Source: Pseudomonas sp. RSB 5.4 (GTDB lineage Bacteria > Pseudomonadota > Gammaproteobacteria > Pseudomonadales > Pseudomonadaceae). Taken from it: a stretch of 64,000 nt of DNA. The notes beneath the pieces are model-generated. The model was not told the DNA's origin, searched no databases, and worked only from the letters and a program-made list of their open reading frames with translations. Where the stretch lies: NCBI RefSeq assembly GCF_037126175.1, contig NZ_CP146986.1:2756501-2820500 (forward strand), written 5' to 3'. The translations under genes and the position numbers were made by a program. Below, piece by piece: positions 47,261 through 56,478 of the stretch (positions are counted from its first letter, which is position 1; each line of letters starts with the position of its first letter).

Positions 47261-49240
47261 ATGAAACCTGTATTGCCCCACGCCCAACTCGACTGGGATG
47301 ACCACGGACGTCCGCGCTCGCGGGTGTTCGATGATGTGTATTTTTCCGACCAGTCGGGGCTGGATGAAACCCGCTACGTGTTCCTCGAACAGAACCGTCT
47401 GGCCGAGCGTTTTGCCGCACTGCCAAGCGATGGGCGTCTGGTGATCGGTGAAACCGGCTTCGGCACCGGGCTGAATTTTCTCTGCGCCTGGCAGTTGTTC
47501 GAGCAGCATGCGGTGGCCGGTGCGCGGCTGCATTTTGTCAGCGTCGAAAAGTACCCGCTGAGTCCGGCCGACCTGCAAAGGGCACTGGCCTTGTGGCCGG
47601 ATCTCAAGCCGCTGGCCGATCAGTTGCTGACCCATTACGTGGCGATCCATCAGGGCTTCCAGCGGATCATTCTCGGCAATGGCCGGGTGACGCTGACGCT
47701 GCTGATCGGCGATGCGCTGGAGCAACTGCCGCAACTCGATGCGCAGATCGACGCATGGTTTCTCGACGGTTTCGCCCCGGCGAAAAACCCCGACATGTGG
47801 ACCGCCGAACTGTTCGCCGAACTCGCGCGACTGGCTGCGCCCGGCTCGACCATCAGCACCTTCACCAGCACCGGTTGGGTGCGGCGCTTGCTCAACGCCG
47901 CCGGGTTCAAGATGAAACGCACCCCGGGCATCGGCCACAAGTGGGAGATCCTGCGCGGCGAGTTTCTTGGCTGGCCACAGGACGTCGCGCCACCGCTGCC
48001 GGACAAGCCGTGGTTCGCCCGCCCCGCGCCGTTAAAAGGCGAACGCCGCGCGCTGGTGATCGGCGCCGGGCTGGCCGGATGTGCGAGCGCTGCCAGCCTC
48101 GCTGCACGCGGCTGGCAAGTCAGTCTGCTGGAGCGTCACGAGGCCGTGGCGCAAGAGGCGTCGGGCAATCCGCAGGGCGTGCTCTATCTGAAATTGTCGG
48201 CCCACGGCACCGCGCTGTCGCAACTGATTGTCAGCGGCTTCGGCTACACCCGCCGCCTGCTGGAAACCCTGCAACGCGGCACGGACTGGGACGATTGCGG
48301 CGTGCTGCAATTGGCCTTCAATGCCAAGGAAGCCGAGCGTCAGGCGCAACTGGCAGCAGCGTTCCCGGAAGATCTGGTGCACTGGCTCGATCAGCCCCAG
48401 GCTGAAACTCAGGCTGGTATCGCCGTGGCCCATGGTGGGCTGTTCTACCCCGAAGGTGGCTGGGTGCATCCGCCGGCGCTGTGCCAGGCACAAGCCGCGC
48501 AAGCGAACATCGAACTGCTCAAGCATCACGACGTGCTGGAACTGCGCAAGGTCGATGATCAATGGCAAGCCTTCGACGGCGACCGCCTGCTCGCCAGCGC
48601 CCCGGTCGTGGTATTGGCCGGTGCTGCGGAAATAAAACGCTTTGCGCAAAGTGCCGAGCTGCCGCTCAAACGCATCCGCGGGCAGATCACGCGCCTGCCG
48701 CAAACTGCCGAGAGTCAGGCGCTGCGCACCGTGGTCTGCGCCGAAGGTTATGTCGCGCCGGCACGCTTGGGCGAACACACACTCGGCGCAAGTTTCGACT
48801 TCAACAGTGACGACTTGACCCCGACCACCGCCGAACACCTCGGCAATCTGGCGATGCTCGAAGAGATTTCCAGCGATCTGGTGGCGCGCCTGCACATCGA
48901 TGAACTGCCCCCGGAAACACTGGAGGGACGCGCCGCGTTCCGCTGCACCAGCCCCGACTACCTGCCGATCGTCGGCCCGCTTGCCGACCGCGCAGCTTTC
49001 GCTCAGGCCTATGCCGCGTTGAGCAAGGATGCACGACAAGTGCCGGACATTGCCTGCCCGTGGCTCGATGGCCTGTACGTCAACAGCGGCCACGGTTCAC
49101 GCGGGCTGATCACCGCGCCGCTGTCTGGCGAACTGCTCGCGGCGTGGCTGGACAACGAGCCGCTGCCACTGCCCAGAAGCGTCGCCGAAGCCTGCCACCC
49201 CAACCGTTTCGCCTTGCGCAAGTTGATTCGCGGCAAATGA
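47261..49240 (+). CDS. mnmC: Bifunctional tRNA wobble-uridine modification protein MnmC
   Basis: 659 residues with two enzymes. The N-terminal part (about 1-245) is a SAM-dependent methyltransferase, with ETGFGTGLNFLCAW near 65 and the DUF752 signature DAWFLDGFAPAKNPDMW near 165. The C-terminal part (from about 260) is an FAD-dependent oxidoreductase, starting with ALVIGAGLAGCASAASLAARG. It removes carboxymethyl and then methylates to give mnm5(s2)U34 in tRNAs. It is divergent from pap and 149 bp before the NAGGN cluster. Confidence 0.95.
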   Translation: MKPVLPHAQLDWDDHGRPRSRVFDDVYFSDQSGLDETRYVFLEQNRLAERFAALPSDGRLVIGETGFGTGLNFLCAWQLFEQHAVAGARLHFVSVEKYPLSPADLQRALALWPDLKPLADQLLTHYVAIHQGFQRIILGNGRVTLTLLIGDALEQLPQLDAQIDAWFLDGFAPAKNPDMWTAELFAELARLAAPGSTISTFTSTGWVRRLLNAAGFKMKRTPGIGHKWEILRGEFLGWPQDVAPPLPDKPWFARPAPLKGERRALVIGAGLAGCASAASLAARGWQVSLLERHEAVAQEASGNPQGVLYLKLSAHGTALSQLIVSGFGYTRRLLETLQRGTDWDDCGVLQLAFNAKEAERQAQLAAAFPEDLVHWLDQPQAETQAGIAVAHGGLFYPEGGWVHPPALCQAQAAQANIELLKHHDVLELRKVDDQWQAFDGDRLLASAPVVVLAGAAEIKRFAQSAELPLKRIRGQITRLPQTAESQALRTVVCAEGYVAPARLGEHTLGASFDFNSDDLTPTTAEHLGNLAMLEEISSDLVARLHIDELPPETLEGRAAFRCTSPDYLPIVGPLADRAAFAQAYAALSKDARQVPDIACPWLDGLYVNSGHGSRGLITAPLSGELLAAWLDNEPLPLPRSVAEACHPNRFALRKLIRGK

Positions 49241-49389
49241 AAAATCGCGACTGGCCGCTGGTCAGTCGCCCCCTCTTATAACTCATCGTTCTAAAACTCC
49301 CACATCTGCAGCGGGTCAGTTTCTGAGTAGCGGCCATTTTGGCCTGACTTGAATCACCCCTCCCCAACGGAAAAACCGGTAAGGACTTT

Positions 49390-51162
49390 ATGTGCGGACT
49401 AGCTGGCGAGTTACGTTTTGATCATCAACCTGCAGACCTTGCAGCGGTTGAGCGAATCACCCATCACCTGGCCCCTCGCGGCCCCGACGCGTGGGGCTTC
49501 CATGCCCAAGGGCCGATTGCCCTGGGCCATCGTCGCCTGAAAATCATGGACCTGTCGGACGGCTCGGCGCAGCCGATGATCGACAGCCAATTGGGCCTGT
49601 CGCTGGCCTTCAACGGCGCGATCTACAACTTCCCCGAATTGCGCGCCGAGCTCGAAGCGCTCGGCTATGCGTTCTATTCCGGCGGTGACACCGAAGTGCT
49701 GCTCAAGGGCTACCACGCCTGGGGCGAAGCGTTGCTGCCGAAACTCAACGGCATGTTTGCCTTCGCCATCTGGGAGCGCGACGCCCAGCGCCTGTTCATC
49801 GCCCGTGACCGTCTCGGCGTAAAGCCTTTGTACCTGTCGCGCACCGGCCAGCGTTTGCGCTTTGCCTCGGCCCTGCCGGCGCTGCTCAAGGGCGGCGACA
49901 TCAACCCGATCCTCGATCCGGTGGCGCTCAATCACTACCTGAATTTCCATGCAGTAGTGCCGGCTCCACGCACCTTGCTCGCGGGCATCGAAAAGCTGCC
50001 GCCAGCGACCTGGATGCGCGTCGAAGCCGATGGCCGCACCGAACAGAAAACCTGGTGGACCCTGCCCTACGGCCCACACGACGACGAGAAAAACCTGACG
50101 CTCGAAGACTGGCGCGACCGTGTGCTCGACAGCACCCGTGAAGCGGTAGCGATTCGGCAACGGGCGGCGGTGGATGTCGGTGTGCTGCTCTCCGGCGGTG
50201 TCGATTCGAGCATGCTCGTCGGCCTGCTGCGCGAAGTCGGCGTGGAGAACCTGTCGACCTTTTCCATCGGTTTCCAGGATGCCGGCGGCGAGCGTGGTGA
50301 TGAATTCCAGTATTCCGATCTGATCGCCAAGCACTACGGCACCCAACACCATCAATTGCGCATCGACGAAAAAGAGATCATCGAGCAATTGCCCGCCGCG
50401 TTCCGCGCGATGAGCGAGCCGATGGTCAGCCACGACTGCATCGCCTTCTACCTGTTGTCGCGCGAAGTGGCCAAGCACTGCAAAGTGGTGCAGAGCGGCC
50501 AGGGCGCGGATGAGCTGTTCGCCGGTTATCACTGGTATCCGCAAGTCGACGGCGCAGCAGATCCGTATGCAGCCTATCGCGCGGCGTTTTTCGACCGCAG
50601 CTACGACGACTACGCGGCCACCGTACAGCCGAAATGGCTGACCGCGAATGATGCGGCCGGCGACTTCGTGAAAGAGCATTTCGCCCAGCCCGGCGCTGAT
50701 GCGGCGGTGGATAAAGCCCTGCGTCTGGACAGCACGGTGATGCTGGTGGACGACCCGGTCAAACGCGTCGACAACATGACCATGGCCTGGGGCCTGGAAG
50801 CGCGCACGCCGTTTCTCGACTATCGACTGGTGGAACTGTCGGCGCGAATTCCCGGCCAGTTCAAGCTGCCCGATGGCGGCAAACAAGTGTTGAAAGAAGC
50901 CGCGCGCCTGGTGATTCCGAGCGAAGTGATCGACCGCAAGAAAGGTTACTTCCCGGTACCGGGCCTCAAGCATTTGCAGGGCGACACGCTGAACTGGGTG
51001 CGCGAACTGCTGCTGGATCCGAGCCAGGATCGCGGCCTGTTCAACCCGGCCATGCTCGACAAATTGCTGACTGACCCGCAAGGCCAACTGACGCCGCTGC
51101 GCGGCTCGAAACTGTGGCAACTGGCGGCCCTGAACCTGTGGCTCAGTGAACAAGGAATCTGA
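49390..51162 (+). CDS. asnO: N-acetylglutaminylglutamine amidotransferase (asparagine-synthetase fold)
   Basis: 590 residues. An N-terminal glutamine amidotransferase domain with C2 as nucleophile (MCGLAGEL) and RGPDAWGF near 33 is followed by an asparagine-synthetase-type ATP-pyrophosphatase domain with LSGGVDSSMLVGLLREV near 269. The length and context identify it as the member that amidates the C-terminus of N-acetylglutaminylglutamine, making NAGGN, an osmoprotectant dipeptide of Pseudomonas and relatives. AAGGA lies a few bases before the ATG. It ends three bases before the synthetase gene, with the M42-peptidase gene third. Confidence 0.9.
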   Translation: MCGLAGELRFDHQPADLAAVERITHHLAPRGPDAWGFHAQGPIALGHRRLKIMDLSDGSAQPMIDSQLGLSLAFNGAIYNFPELRAELEALGYAFYSGGDTEVLLKGYHAWGEALLPKLNGMFAFAIWERDAQRLFIARDRLGVKPLYLSRTGQRLRFASALPALLKGGDINPILDPVALNHYLNFHAVVPAPRTLLAGIEKLPPATWMRVEADGRTEQKTWWTLPYGPHDDEKNLTLEDWRDRVLDSTREAVAIRQRAAVDVGVLLSGGVDSSMLVGLLREVGVENLSTFSIGFQDAGGERGDEFQYSDLIAKHYGTQHHQLRIDEKEIIEQLPAAFRAMSEPMVSHDCIAFYLLSREVAKHCKVVQSGQGADELFAGYHWYPQVDGAADPYAAYRAAFFDRSYDDYAATVQPKWLTANDAAGDFVKEHFAQPGADAAVDKALRLDSTVMLVDDPVKRVDNMTMAWGLEARTPFLDYRLVELSARIPGQFKLPDGGKQVLKEAARLVIPSEVIDRKKGYFPVPGLKHLQGDTLNWVRELLLDPSQDRGLFNPAMLDKLLTDPQGQLTPLRGSKLWQLAALNLWLSEQGI

Positions 51163-51165
51163 TTG

Positions 51166-52914
51166 ATGAAACCTCACGCCACGGCGATCAACCAACGTCT
51201 GTTACGCGGTCAGACACCGTCGTATGAACGCTTACAGGCGCGTCTGGCCGAAGACGGCAGCGAACTCGGCGCCGACCCCATTGCCGTGCATTGCGGCTGG
51301 GGGCGACTGCTGATCGGTCACACCTTTCCTGACCCGGCGACGCTGGCGCAGGAACTGCTCAACGAGCAGCCCGGCGAGCGCGATATCGCCCTGTACGTCG
51401 CCGCGCCGCAGCAGATTCTCGGTCTGGAGCCGGCCCAACTGTTTCTCGACCCGTCCGACACCCTGCGCCTGTGGTTCAGCGATTACCGCCAGGCCACCCG
51501 TGTGTTTCGCGGCTTCCGCATTCGCCGGGCACAGAGCGAAGCCGACTGGCAGGCGATCAATCTGCTGTATCAGGCACGCGGCATGCTGCCGATCGATGCC
51601 ACGCGGCTGACTCCGCATCATCAGGGCGGCCCGGTTTATTGGCTCGCCGAAGACGAAGACAGCGGCGCGGTGATCGGCAGCGTCATGGGCCTCAATCACC
51701 AGAAAGCCTTCAACGATCCGGAACACGGCAGCAGCCTGTGGTGTCTGGCGGTGGATCCGCAGTGCTCGCGGCCCGGTGTCGGTGAAGTGCTGGTGCGGCA
51801 TTTGATCGAGCACTTCATGAGTCGCGGCCTGAGCTATCTGGATCTGTCGGTGCTGCATGACAACCGCCAGGCGAAGAACCTCTACGCCAAACTCGGTTTT
51901 CGCAACCTCTCGACCTTCGCGATCAAGCGCAAGAACGGCATCAACCAGACGCTGTTCCTCGGTCCCGGCCCGGAAGCCAACTTCAACCCTTATGCGCGAA
52001 TCATCGTCGAGGAAGCGCATCGGCGCGGCATCGATGTGCAAGTGGATGATGCCGAAGCCGGGCTGTTCACCCTCAGCCACGGTGGGCGCCGGGTGCGTTG
52101 CCGCGAATCGCTGAGCGACCTGACCAGCGCGATCAGCATGAGCCTGTGCCAAGACAAGAGCCTGACCCACAAGGTGTTGAAGGCCGCCGGGCTGAAACTG
52201 CCTTCGCAGCAACTGGCGGGTAACGCCGACGACAACCTGGCGTTTCTCGATGAGCATCAGCGAGTGGTGGTCAAGCCGCTCGACGGTGAACAGGGCCAGG
52301 GTGTGGCGGTCGATCTGCAGAGTATCGAAGAGGTGCAGCAGGCCATCGAAGCCGCCAAACATTTTGACAGCCGTGTGCTGCTCGAAAGCTTCCACGAAGG
52401 TCTCGACCTGCGGATTCTGGTGATCGGTTTTGAAGTGGTGGCCGCCGCGATTCGCCGTCCCGCGGAAGTGGTCGGTGACGGCCATCATTCGATCGGTGCA
52501 TTGATCGAGGCCCAGAGCCGCCGTCGGCAAGCCGCCACCAGTGGCGAGAGCAAGATTCCGCTGGATCATGAAACCCAGCGCACCCTGCATGCGGCCGGTT
52601 ATGACTACAGCAGCATCCTGCCGGCGGGCGAGCATCTGTTCGTGCGCCGCACCGCCAATCTGCACACCGGTGGCACGCTGGAAGACGTTACGGCGATTCT
52701 GCACCCGACCCTGGTCGATGCCGCCGTCCGTGCGGCGCGAGCGCTGGACATTCCGATGGTCGGCCTCGACCTGATGGTGCCGGCAGCGGACCAACCGGAG
52801 TACGTGTTTATCGAAGCCAACGAACGCGCGGGGCTGGCCAATCATGAGCCGCAGCCGACGGCGGAGCGCTTTGTCGATTTGTTGTTTCCGCACAGTCAGC
52901 CGGCTGTTTCTTGA
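51166..52914 (+). CDS. ngg: N-acetylglutaminylglutamine synthetase (GNAT + ATP-grasp)
   Basis: 582 residues from the ATG at 51166; a TTG one codon before is also possible. The middle of the N-terminal half is a GNAT acetyltransferase (FRIRRAQSEADWQAINLLYQ near 116; DPQCSRPGVGEVLVRHLIEHFMSRG near 200). The C-terminal half is an ATP-grasp ligase similar to cyanophycin and glutathione synthetases (VVVKPLDGEQGQGVAVDL near 367, and MVGLDLMVPAADQPEYVFIEANERAG near 535). It should acetylate glutamine and join the second glutamine, before AsnO amidates the product. A REP pair separates it from the peptidase gene. Confidence 0.9.
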   Translation: MKPHATAINQRLLRGQTPSYERLQARLAEDGSELGADPIAVHCGWGRLLIGHTFPDPATLAQELLNEQPGERDIALYVAAPQQILGLEPAQLFLDPSDTLRLWFSDYRQATRVFRGFRIRRAQSEADWQAINLLYQARGMLPIDATRLTPHHQGGPVYWLAEDEDSGAVIGSVMGLNHQKAFNDPEHGSSLWCLAVDPQCSRPGVGEVLVRHLIEHFMSRGLSYLDLSVLHDNRQAKNLYAKLGFRNLSTFAIKRKNGINQTLFLGPGPEANFNPYARIIVEEAHRRGIDVQVDDAEAGLFTLSHGGRRVRCRESLSDLTSAISMSLCQDKSLTHKVLKAAGLKLPSQQLAGNADDNLAFLDEHQRVVVKPLDGEQGQGVAVDLQSIEEVQQAIEAAKHFDSRVLLESFHEGLDLRILVIGFEVVAAAIRRPAEVVGDGHHSIGALIEAQSRRRQAATSGESKIPLDHETQRTLHAAGYDYSSILPAGEHLFVRRTANLHTGGTLEDVTAILHPTLVDAAVRAARALDIPMVGLDLMVPAADQPEYVFIEANERAGLANHEPQPTAERFVDLLFPHSQPAVS

Positions 52915-52936
52915 TTCCGAGGCGTCTGGACTGACG

Positions 52937-53005
52937 CCTTCGCGAGCAAGCCCGCTCCCACAGGTTGAACGCATTCCAAATGTGGGAGCGGGCTTGCTCG
53001 CGAAG
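52937..53005. repeat. Inverted REP pair (TGTGGGAGCGGGCTTGC type)
   Basis: CCTTCGCGAGCAAGCCCGCT and TGGGAGCGGGCTTGCTCGCG flank about 20 bases. It is inside the NAGGN cluster, between ngg and the peptidase gene, and may reduce transcript continuity there. Confidence 0.9.
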
Positions 53006-53076
53006 GGGCCGCAACAGACACCCTAAATCACCCCTCATCGAAACCATCGATGCGCCTCAACTCATCAGGAGTTTCC

Positions 53077-54267
53077 ATGACCACTCAAATCCCTGAACCG
53101 GATCTCAACTACCTGCAAAAAGTCCTGCTGGAAATGCTCGCCATTCCCAGCCCCACCGGATTCACCGACACCATCGTGCGTTACGTCGCCGAGCGTCTGG
53201 AAGAACTCGGCATCCCTTTCGAGATGACCCGTCGCGGCACGATCCGCGCCACGCTCAAGGGCAAGAAAAACAGTCCCGACCGCGCCGTGTCCGCGCACCT
53301 CGACACCATCGGTGCCGCCGTGCGTGCAGTGAAAGACAACGGGCGGCTGACCCTGGCCCCGGTCGGCTGCTGGTCGAGCCGGTTTGCCGAGGGCAGCCGG
53401 GTCAGCCTGTTCACCGACAACGGCGTGATTCGTGGCAGCGTGCTGCCGCTGATGGCGTCCGGGCACGCGTTCAACACCGCGGTGGACGAGATGCCGATCA
53501 GTTGGGATCACGTCGAACTGCGTCTGGATGCCTACTGCGCGACCAAGGCCGATTGCGAATCGCTGGGCATCAGCGTCGGCGACGTGGTGGCGTTCGACCC
53601 GCTGCCGGAGTTCACCGAGAGCGGCCATATCAGCGCCCGCCACCTCGATGACAAGGCTGGCGTTGCCGCGCTGCTGGCCTCGCTCAAGGCCATCGTCGAC
53701 AGCGGTCAGGAGTTGATGATCGACTGTCACCCGCTGTTCACCATTACCGAAGAAACCGGCAGCGGCGCGGCGGCGGCATTGCCGTGGGATGTCAGCGAAT
53801 TCGTCGGCATCGACATTGCCCCGGTTGCGCCGGGGCAGCATTCCAGCGAACACGCGGTGAGCGTGGCGATGCAGGATTCCGGTGGCCCTTATGACTATCA
53901 CCTGTCACGGCATTTGCTGCGTCTGGCCAGCGAAAACGAACTGCCGGTAAGGCGCGACCTGTTCCGCTATTACTTCAGCGATGCGCATTCGGCGGTGACT
54001 GCCGGGCACGATATCCGCACCGCCCTGCTCGCCTTTGGCTGCGACGCGACCCATGGTTATGAACGTACGCACATCGACAGTCTGGCGGCGCTCAGTCGTT
54101 TGCTTGGGGCGTACATTCTGAGTCCGCCGGTATTCGCCAGCGATGCGGCGCCGGCCAATGCTTCGCTGGATCGCTTCAGTCATCAGATCGAGCATGAGAC
54201 GCAGATGGAGAGCGATACGCGGGTGCCGTCGGTGGACAGTCTGGTGGGGCAGCGCTCGGACAGCTGA
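53077..54267 (+). CDS. NAGGN-associated M42-family metallopeptidase
   Basis: 396 residues from the ATG at 53077, with AGGAG upstream. M42/M20-like peptidase features are SAHLDTIGAAV near 77 (first metal histidine), ARHLDDKAGVAAL near 188 (bridging aspartate), and FTITEETGSGAAAAL near 226 (catalytic glutamate pair). Later histidines lie in DAHSAVTAGHD. Genes of this kind sit beside asnO-ngg across pseudomonads, so it may degrade or recycle NAGGN, but the true substrate has not been established to my knowledge. The C-terminal tail is acidic. Confidence 0.85.
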   Translation: MTTQIPEPDLNYLQKVLLEMLAIPSPTGFTDTIVRYVAERLEELGIPFEMTRRGTIRATLKGKKNSPDRAVSAHLDTIGAAVRAVKDNGRLTLAPVGCWSSRFAEGSRVSLFTDNGVIRGSVLPLMASGHAFNTAVDEMPISWDHVELRLDAYCATKADCESLGISVGDVVAFDPLPEFTESGHISARHLDDKAGVAALLASLKAIVDSGQELMIDCHPLFTITEETGSGAAAALPWDVSEFVGIDIAPVAPGQHSSEHAVSVAMQDSGGPYDYHLSRHLLRLASENELPVRRDLFRYYFSDAHSAVTAGHDIRTALLAFGCDATHGYERTHIDSLAALSRLLGAYILSPPVFASDAAPANASLDRFSHQIEHETQMESDTRVPSVDSLVGQRSDS

Positions 54268-54290
54268 ATCCTTGTTATCTGAACTATGGC

Positions 54291-54356
54291 TATCGCGAGC
54301 AGGCTCACTCCTACAGTTGGAATGCATTTCCTTGTAGGAGTGAGCCTGCTCGCGAT
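54291..54356. repeat. Inverted REP pair (TGTAGGAGTGAGCC type)
   Basis: ATCGCGAGCAGGCTCACTCC at the left faces TGTAGGAGTGAGCCTGCTCG at the right, with about 18 bases between. Same type as 18773. It separates the M42 gene from yheU. Confidence 0.92.
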
Positions 54357-54437
54357 GAGGCCGGTACAAACCACACAAAACTGGCAGCCAACCCTCAATC
54401 GCCGTAGCATCCCGCCATTGATTTAGCCGAGGTGCCC

Positions 54438-54665
54438 ATGCTGATTCCCTACGACGCTCTTGAAGTCGACACCCTCACCCGCCTGATCGAGGATTTCGTC
54501 ACTCGCGACGGTACCGACAACGGTGATGACACCCCATTGGAAACCCGTGTACTGCGCGTCCGCCAAGCACTGACCAAAGGCCAGGCGCTGATTGTTTTCG
54601 ACCCGGAAAGCGAGCAATGCCAGTTGATGCTCAAGCACGATGTGCCCAAGCATCTGTTCGACTGA
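54438..54665 (+). CDS. yheU: YheU-family (UPF0270) protein
   Basis: 75 residues from the ATG at 54438 (MLIPYDALEVDTLTRLIEDF), the family start, with GAGG five bases upstream; a GTG two codons earlier is less likely. The conserved segment FVTRDGTDNGDD matches YheU as I recall it. No function is known. It converges on the csrA-like gene with only five bases between the stops. Confidence 0.9.
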   Translation: MLIPYDALEVDTLTRLIEDFVTRDGTDNGDDTPLETRVLRVRQALTKGQALIVFDPESEQCQLMLKHDVPKHLFD

Positions 54666-54670
54666 AAACT

Positions 54671-54856
54671 TCAGCGAGCCTTTTCGCTGATCTGTTTACG
54701 CTGGATCCGCTCGTAAACTTCAGAGCGGTGCACATTGACCTTCTGCGGCGCCTCGACGCCGAAGCGCACGCTGGAACCGTTGACTGACAATACGCGCACG
54801 GAAATATCGTCACCGATGGAAATCAACTCGCCCACAACACGGCTGAGTACAAGCAT
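54671..54856 (-). CDS. CsrA/Rsm-family RNA-binding regulator (divergent paralogue)
   Basis: 61 residues with the CsrA fold: [20 protein letters not shown] opening, then [23 protein letters not shown]. The RNA-contacting residues L4, R6 and the VHR arginine near 44 are retained. The sequence differs clearly from the main RsmA and RsmE proteins of the group, e.g. [12 protein letters not shown] where RsmA has ILTRRVGETLMV, so it is probably an additional paralogue (RsmI-like; assignment not certain). It would bind GGA motifs in mRNA leaders and block translation. The ribosome-binding site is AAGGA eight bases before the ATG, overlapping the 3' arm of a hairpin (see 54865-54891). Confidence 0.88.
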   Translation of the reverse strand: MLVLSRVVGELISIGDDISVRVLSVNGSSVRFGVEAPQKVNVHRSEVYERIQRKQISEKAR

Positions 54857-54864
54857 GGAGTTCG

Positions 54865-54891
54865 TCCTTCAGGGTTAGCCAGCCCTGAAGA
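54865..54891 (-). promoter_or_regulatory. Hairpin over the csrA-like ribosome-binding site
   Basis: On the minus strand CTTCAGGG pairs with CCCTGAAG around an eight-base loop; the AAG of the second arm is the first half of the Shine-Dalgarno AAGGA. The same bases read GAAGGACG, close to the ANGGA CsrA-binding consensus, so the site could be bound by CsrA-type proteins. It has no T-run, so it is not a terminator. Confidence 0.6.
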
Positions 54892-55002
54892 TGCGCGGCG
54901 GACGGGCGCTCTACAATGGGTCGCGAGCAATTCAGTCTTGCCCTACACCGTGAGTCGCTGCGCCCTTCAGACGTTTCCTGCAAATGGCTAAACAGTCTCG
55001 CC

Positions 55003-55335
55003 TCAAGCGGCGGAAAATCGCGGCCCGAACAGAATCACACTGGCACCGATCACGCATAACGCCACGCCGATCCAGTCCGAACCCAGCGGGCGCACGCGCT
55101 CGACCACCGCCAGCCAGCCGATCGACGCGACGATGTAGATTCCGCCATACGCGGCATAGGAGCGCCCGGCGTAAGCCGCTTCGACCCGGGTCAACAACAG
55201 CGCGAACAGGGTCAGGCTGAGCAGTGCCGGGATCACCCACAAGGCACTTTTGCCCTGACGCAGCCACATGAAAAAGGCGAAACAACCGGCGATTTCAAAC
55301 AGCGCCGCGAGGAAGAACCACAGGTAATTGAGCAT
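55003..55335 (-). CDS. YnfA-family (UPF0060) small membrane protein
   Basis: 110 residues with four hydrophobic helices: [50 protein letters not shown] and [17 protein letters not shown]. The motifs [10 protein letters not shown] and [12 protein letters not shown] are those of YnfA/UPF0060, which resembles small multidrug-resistance transporters. The function in this organism is unknown. It lies 146 bp upstream of the csrA-like gene on the same strand. Confidence 0.9.
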   Translation of the reverse strand: MLNYLWFFLAALFEIAGCFAFFMWLRQGKSALWVIPALLSLTLFALLLTRVEAAYAGRSYAAYGGIYIVASIGWLAVVERVRPLGSDWIGVALCVIGASVILFGPRFSAA

Positions 55336-55398
55336 TGATGCGTCTCGACAGGGTGACCAATGCGGCCACCCTAACGACGCGATACCCGCCGGGCAAGT

Positions 55399-56214
55399 TC
55401 AACCGTTGGTTTGTTTGGCCTTGGCGCGCATTTTATCGGCCATGGTGGTCATTTCGTTGTAGATCAGTTGCGGGTTCTTCTGCTTGATCGCCCAGGCCAT
55501 GCGCCCTTGCTCGTGCGGCAGAATCATGAACTCGCCCGCGGATACTTGCTGATAGATATAGTCAGCGATGTCAGCAGCAGTGATCGGCGAACTTTCCAGC
55601 AACTTGCCGACCTGGGCTTTCATCGCCGGCGTCGGGCCACGGAACGAATCGAGCAAGTTGGTCTGGAAGAACGACGGGCAAACCACATGCACGCTGACTT
55701 CCTGCTGCGCCAGTTCGATCAGCAAACTTTCCGACAACGCCACCACACCGGCCTTGGCCACGTTGTAGTTGCTCATCGCCGGGCCTTGCATCAAGGCCGC
55801 CATCGAGGCGATGTTGATGATCTTGCCTTTGCTCTGTTCCAGCAGCGGCAGGAACGCCTTGCAGCCCTTGACCACGCCCATCAGGTTGATCGCGATCTGC
55901 CAGTCCCAATCCTCCAGCGACAGCTCGCTGAAAAATCCGCCTGACGCCACACCAGCATTGTTGACGATGACATCGATGCCTCCCAGCTTCACTTCACAGG
56001 CTTGGGCAAACGCGGTCAGCTGGCTGTAATCACGCACATCGCAACGCTGGGTGAAACCGTCGCCACCGGCCTCACGCACCCATTTCAGGGTTTCCAACAG
56101 GCCGGGCTCGCTGACATCCGACAAAGCCAACTGCCAGCCTTCACGCGCCCAGCGCAGCGCGATTTCGCGACCCAAACCTGAACCCGCGCCAGTGATCATC
56201 ATGCGATTTTGCAT
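55399..56214 (-). CDS. Short-chain dehydrogenase/reductase
   Basis: 271 residues from the ATG at 56214 (MQNRMMITGAGSGLGREIALRW), with AAGG about ten bases upstream. It is a classical SDR with cofactor motif TGAGSGLGREI near 8-18, VNNAGVASGG near 84, the active serine in IINIASMAALMQG, and the tyrosine/lysine pair in NYNVAKAG near 150. Substrate unknown; relatives are often annotated as reductases of the oxidoreductase DhrS-like type. It ends 63 bp before the ynfA start. Confidence 0.85.
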   Translation of the reverse strand: MQNRMMITGAGSGLGREIALRWAREGWQLALSDVSEPGLLETLKWVREAGGDGFTQRCDVRDYSQLTAFAQACEVKLGGIDVIVNNAGVASGGFFSELSLEDWDWQIAINLMGVVKGCKAFLPLLEQSKGKIINIASMAALMQGPAMSNYNVAKAGVVALSESLLIELAQQEVSVHVVCPSFFQTNLLDSFRGPTPAMKAQVGKLLESSPITAADIADYIYQQVSAGEFMILPHEQGRMAWAIKQKNPQLIYNEMTTMADKMRAKAKQTNG

Positions 56215-56478
56215 AGCCGACAGCCTTGTTGTTTCGTAGGAGATACGCGGAGTGTAGCGAAGGAACCTGGGTATCCCACGCTCCATCAGAATGCTGAATA
56301 CAGGATCAAAAGATCTTGCGCTTAAAGGAAATAAGTCTGCGGCCCAAATACATTAAAAAAACATTGAATTTTCTTTGATTCACACCGGTCGGAATTTGTA
56401 AGCCGTCTGGAATTAGTTAGCCTCCAGTCGCCCTTGAACACCCAGTTTTCTCGAACACTTTTAACAAGGAAAATCGAC

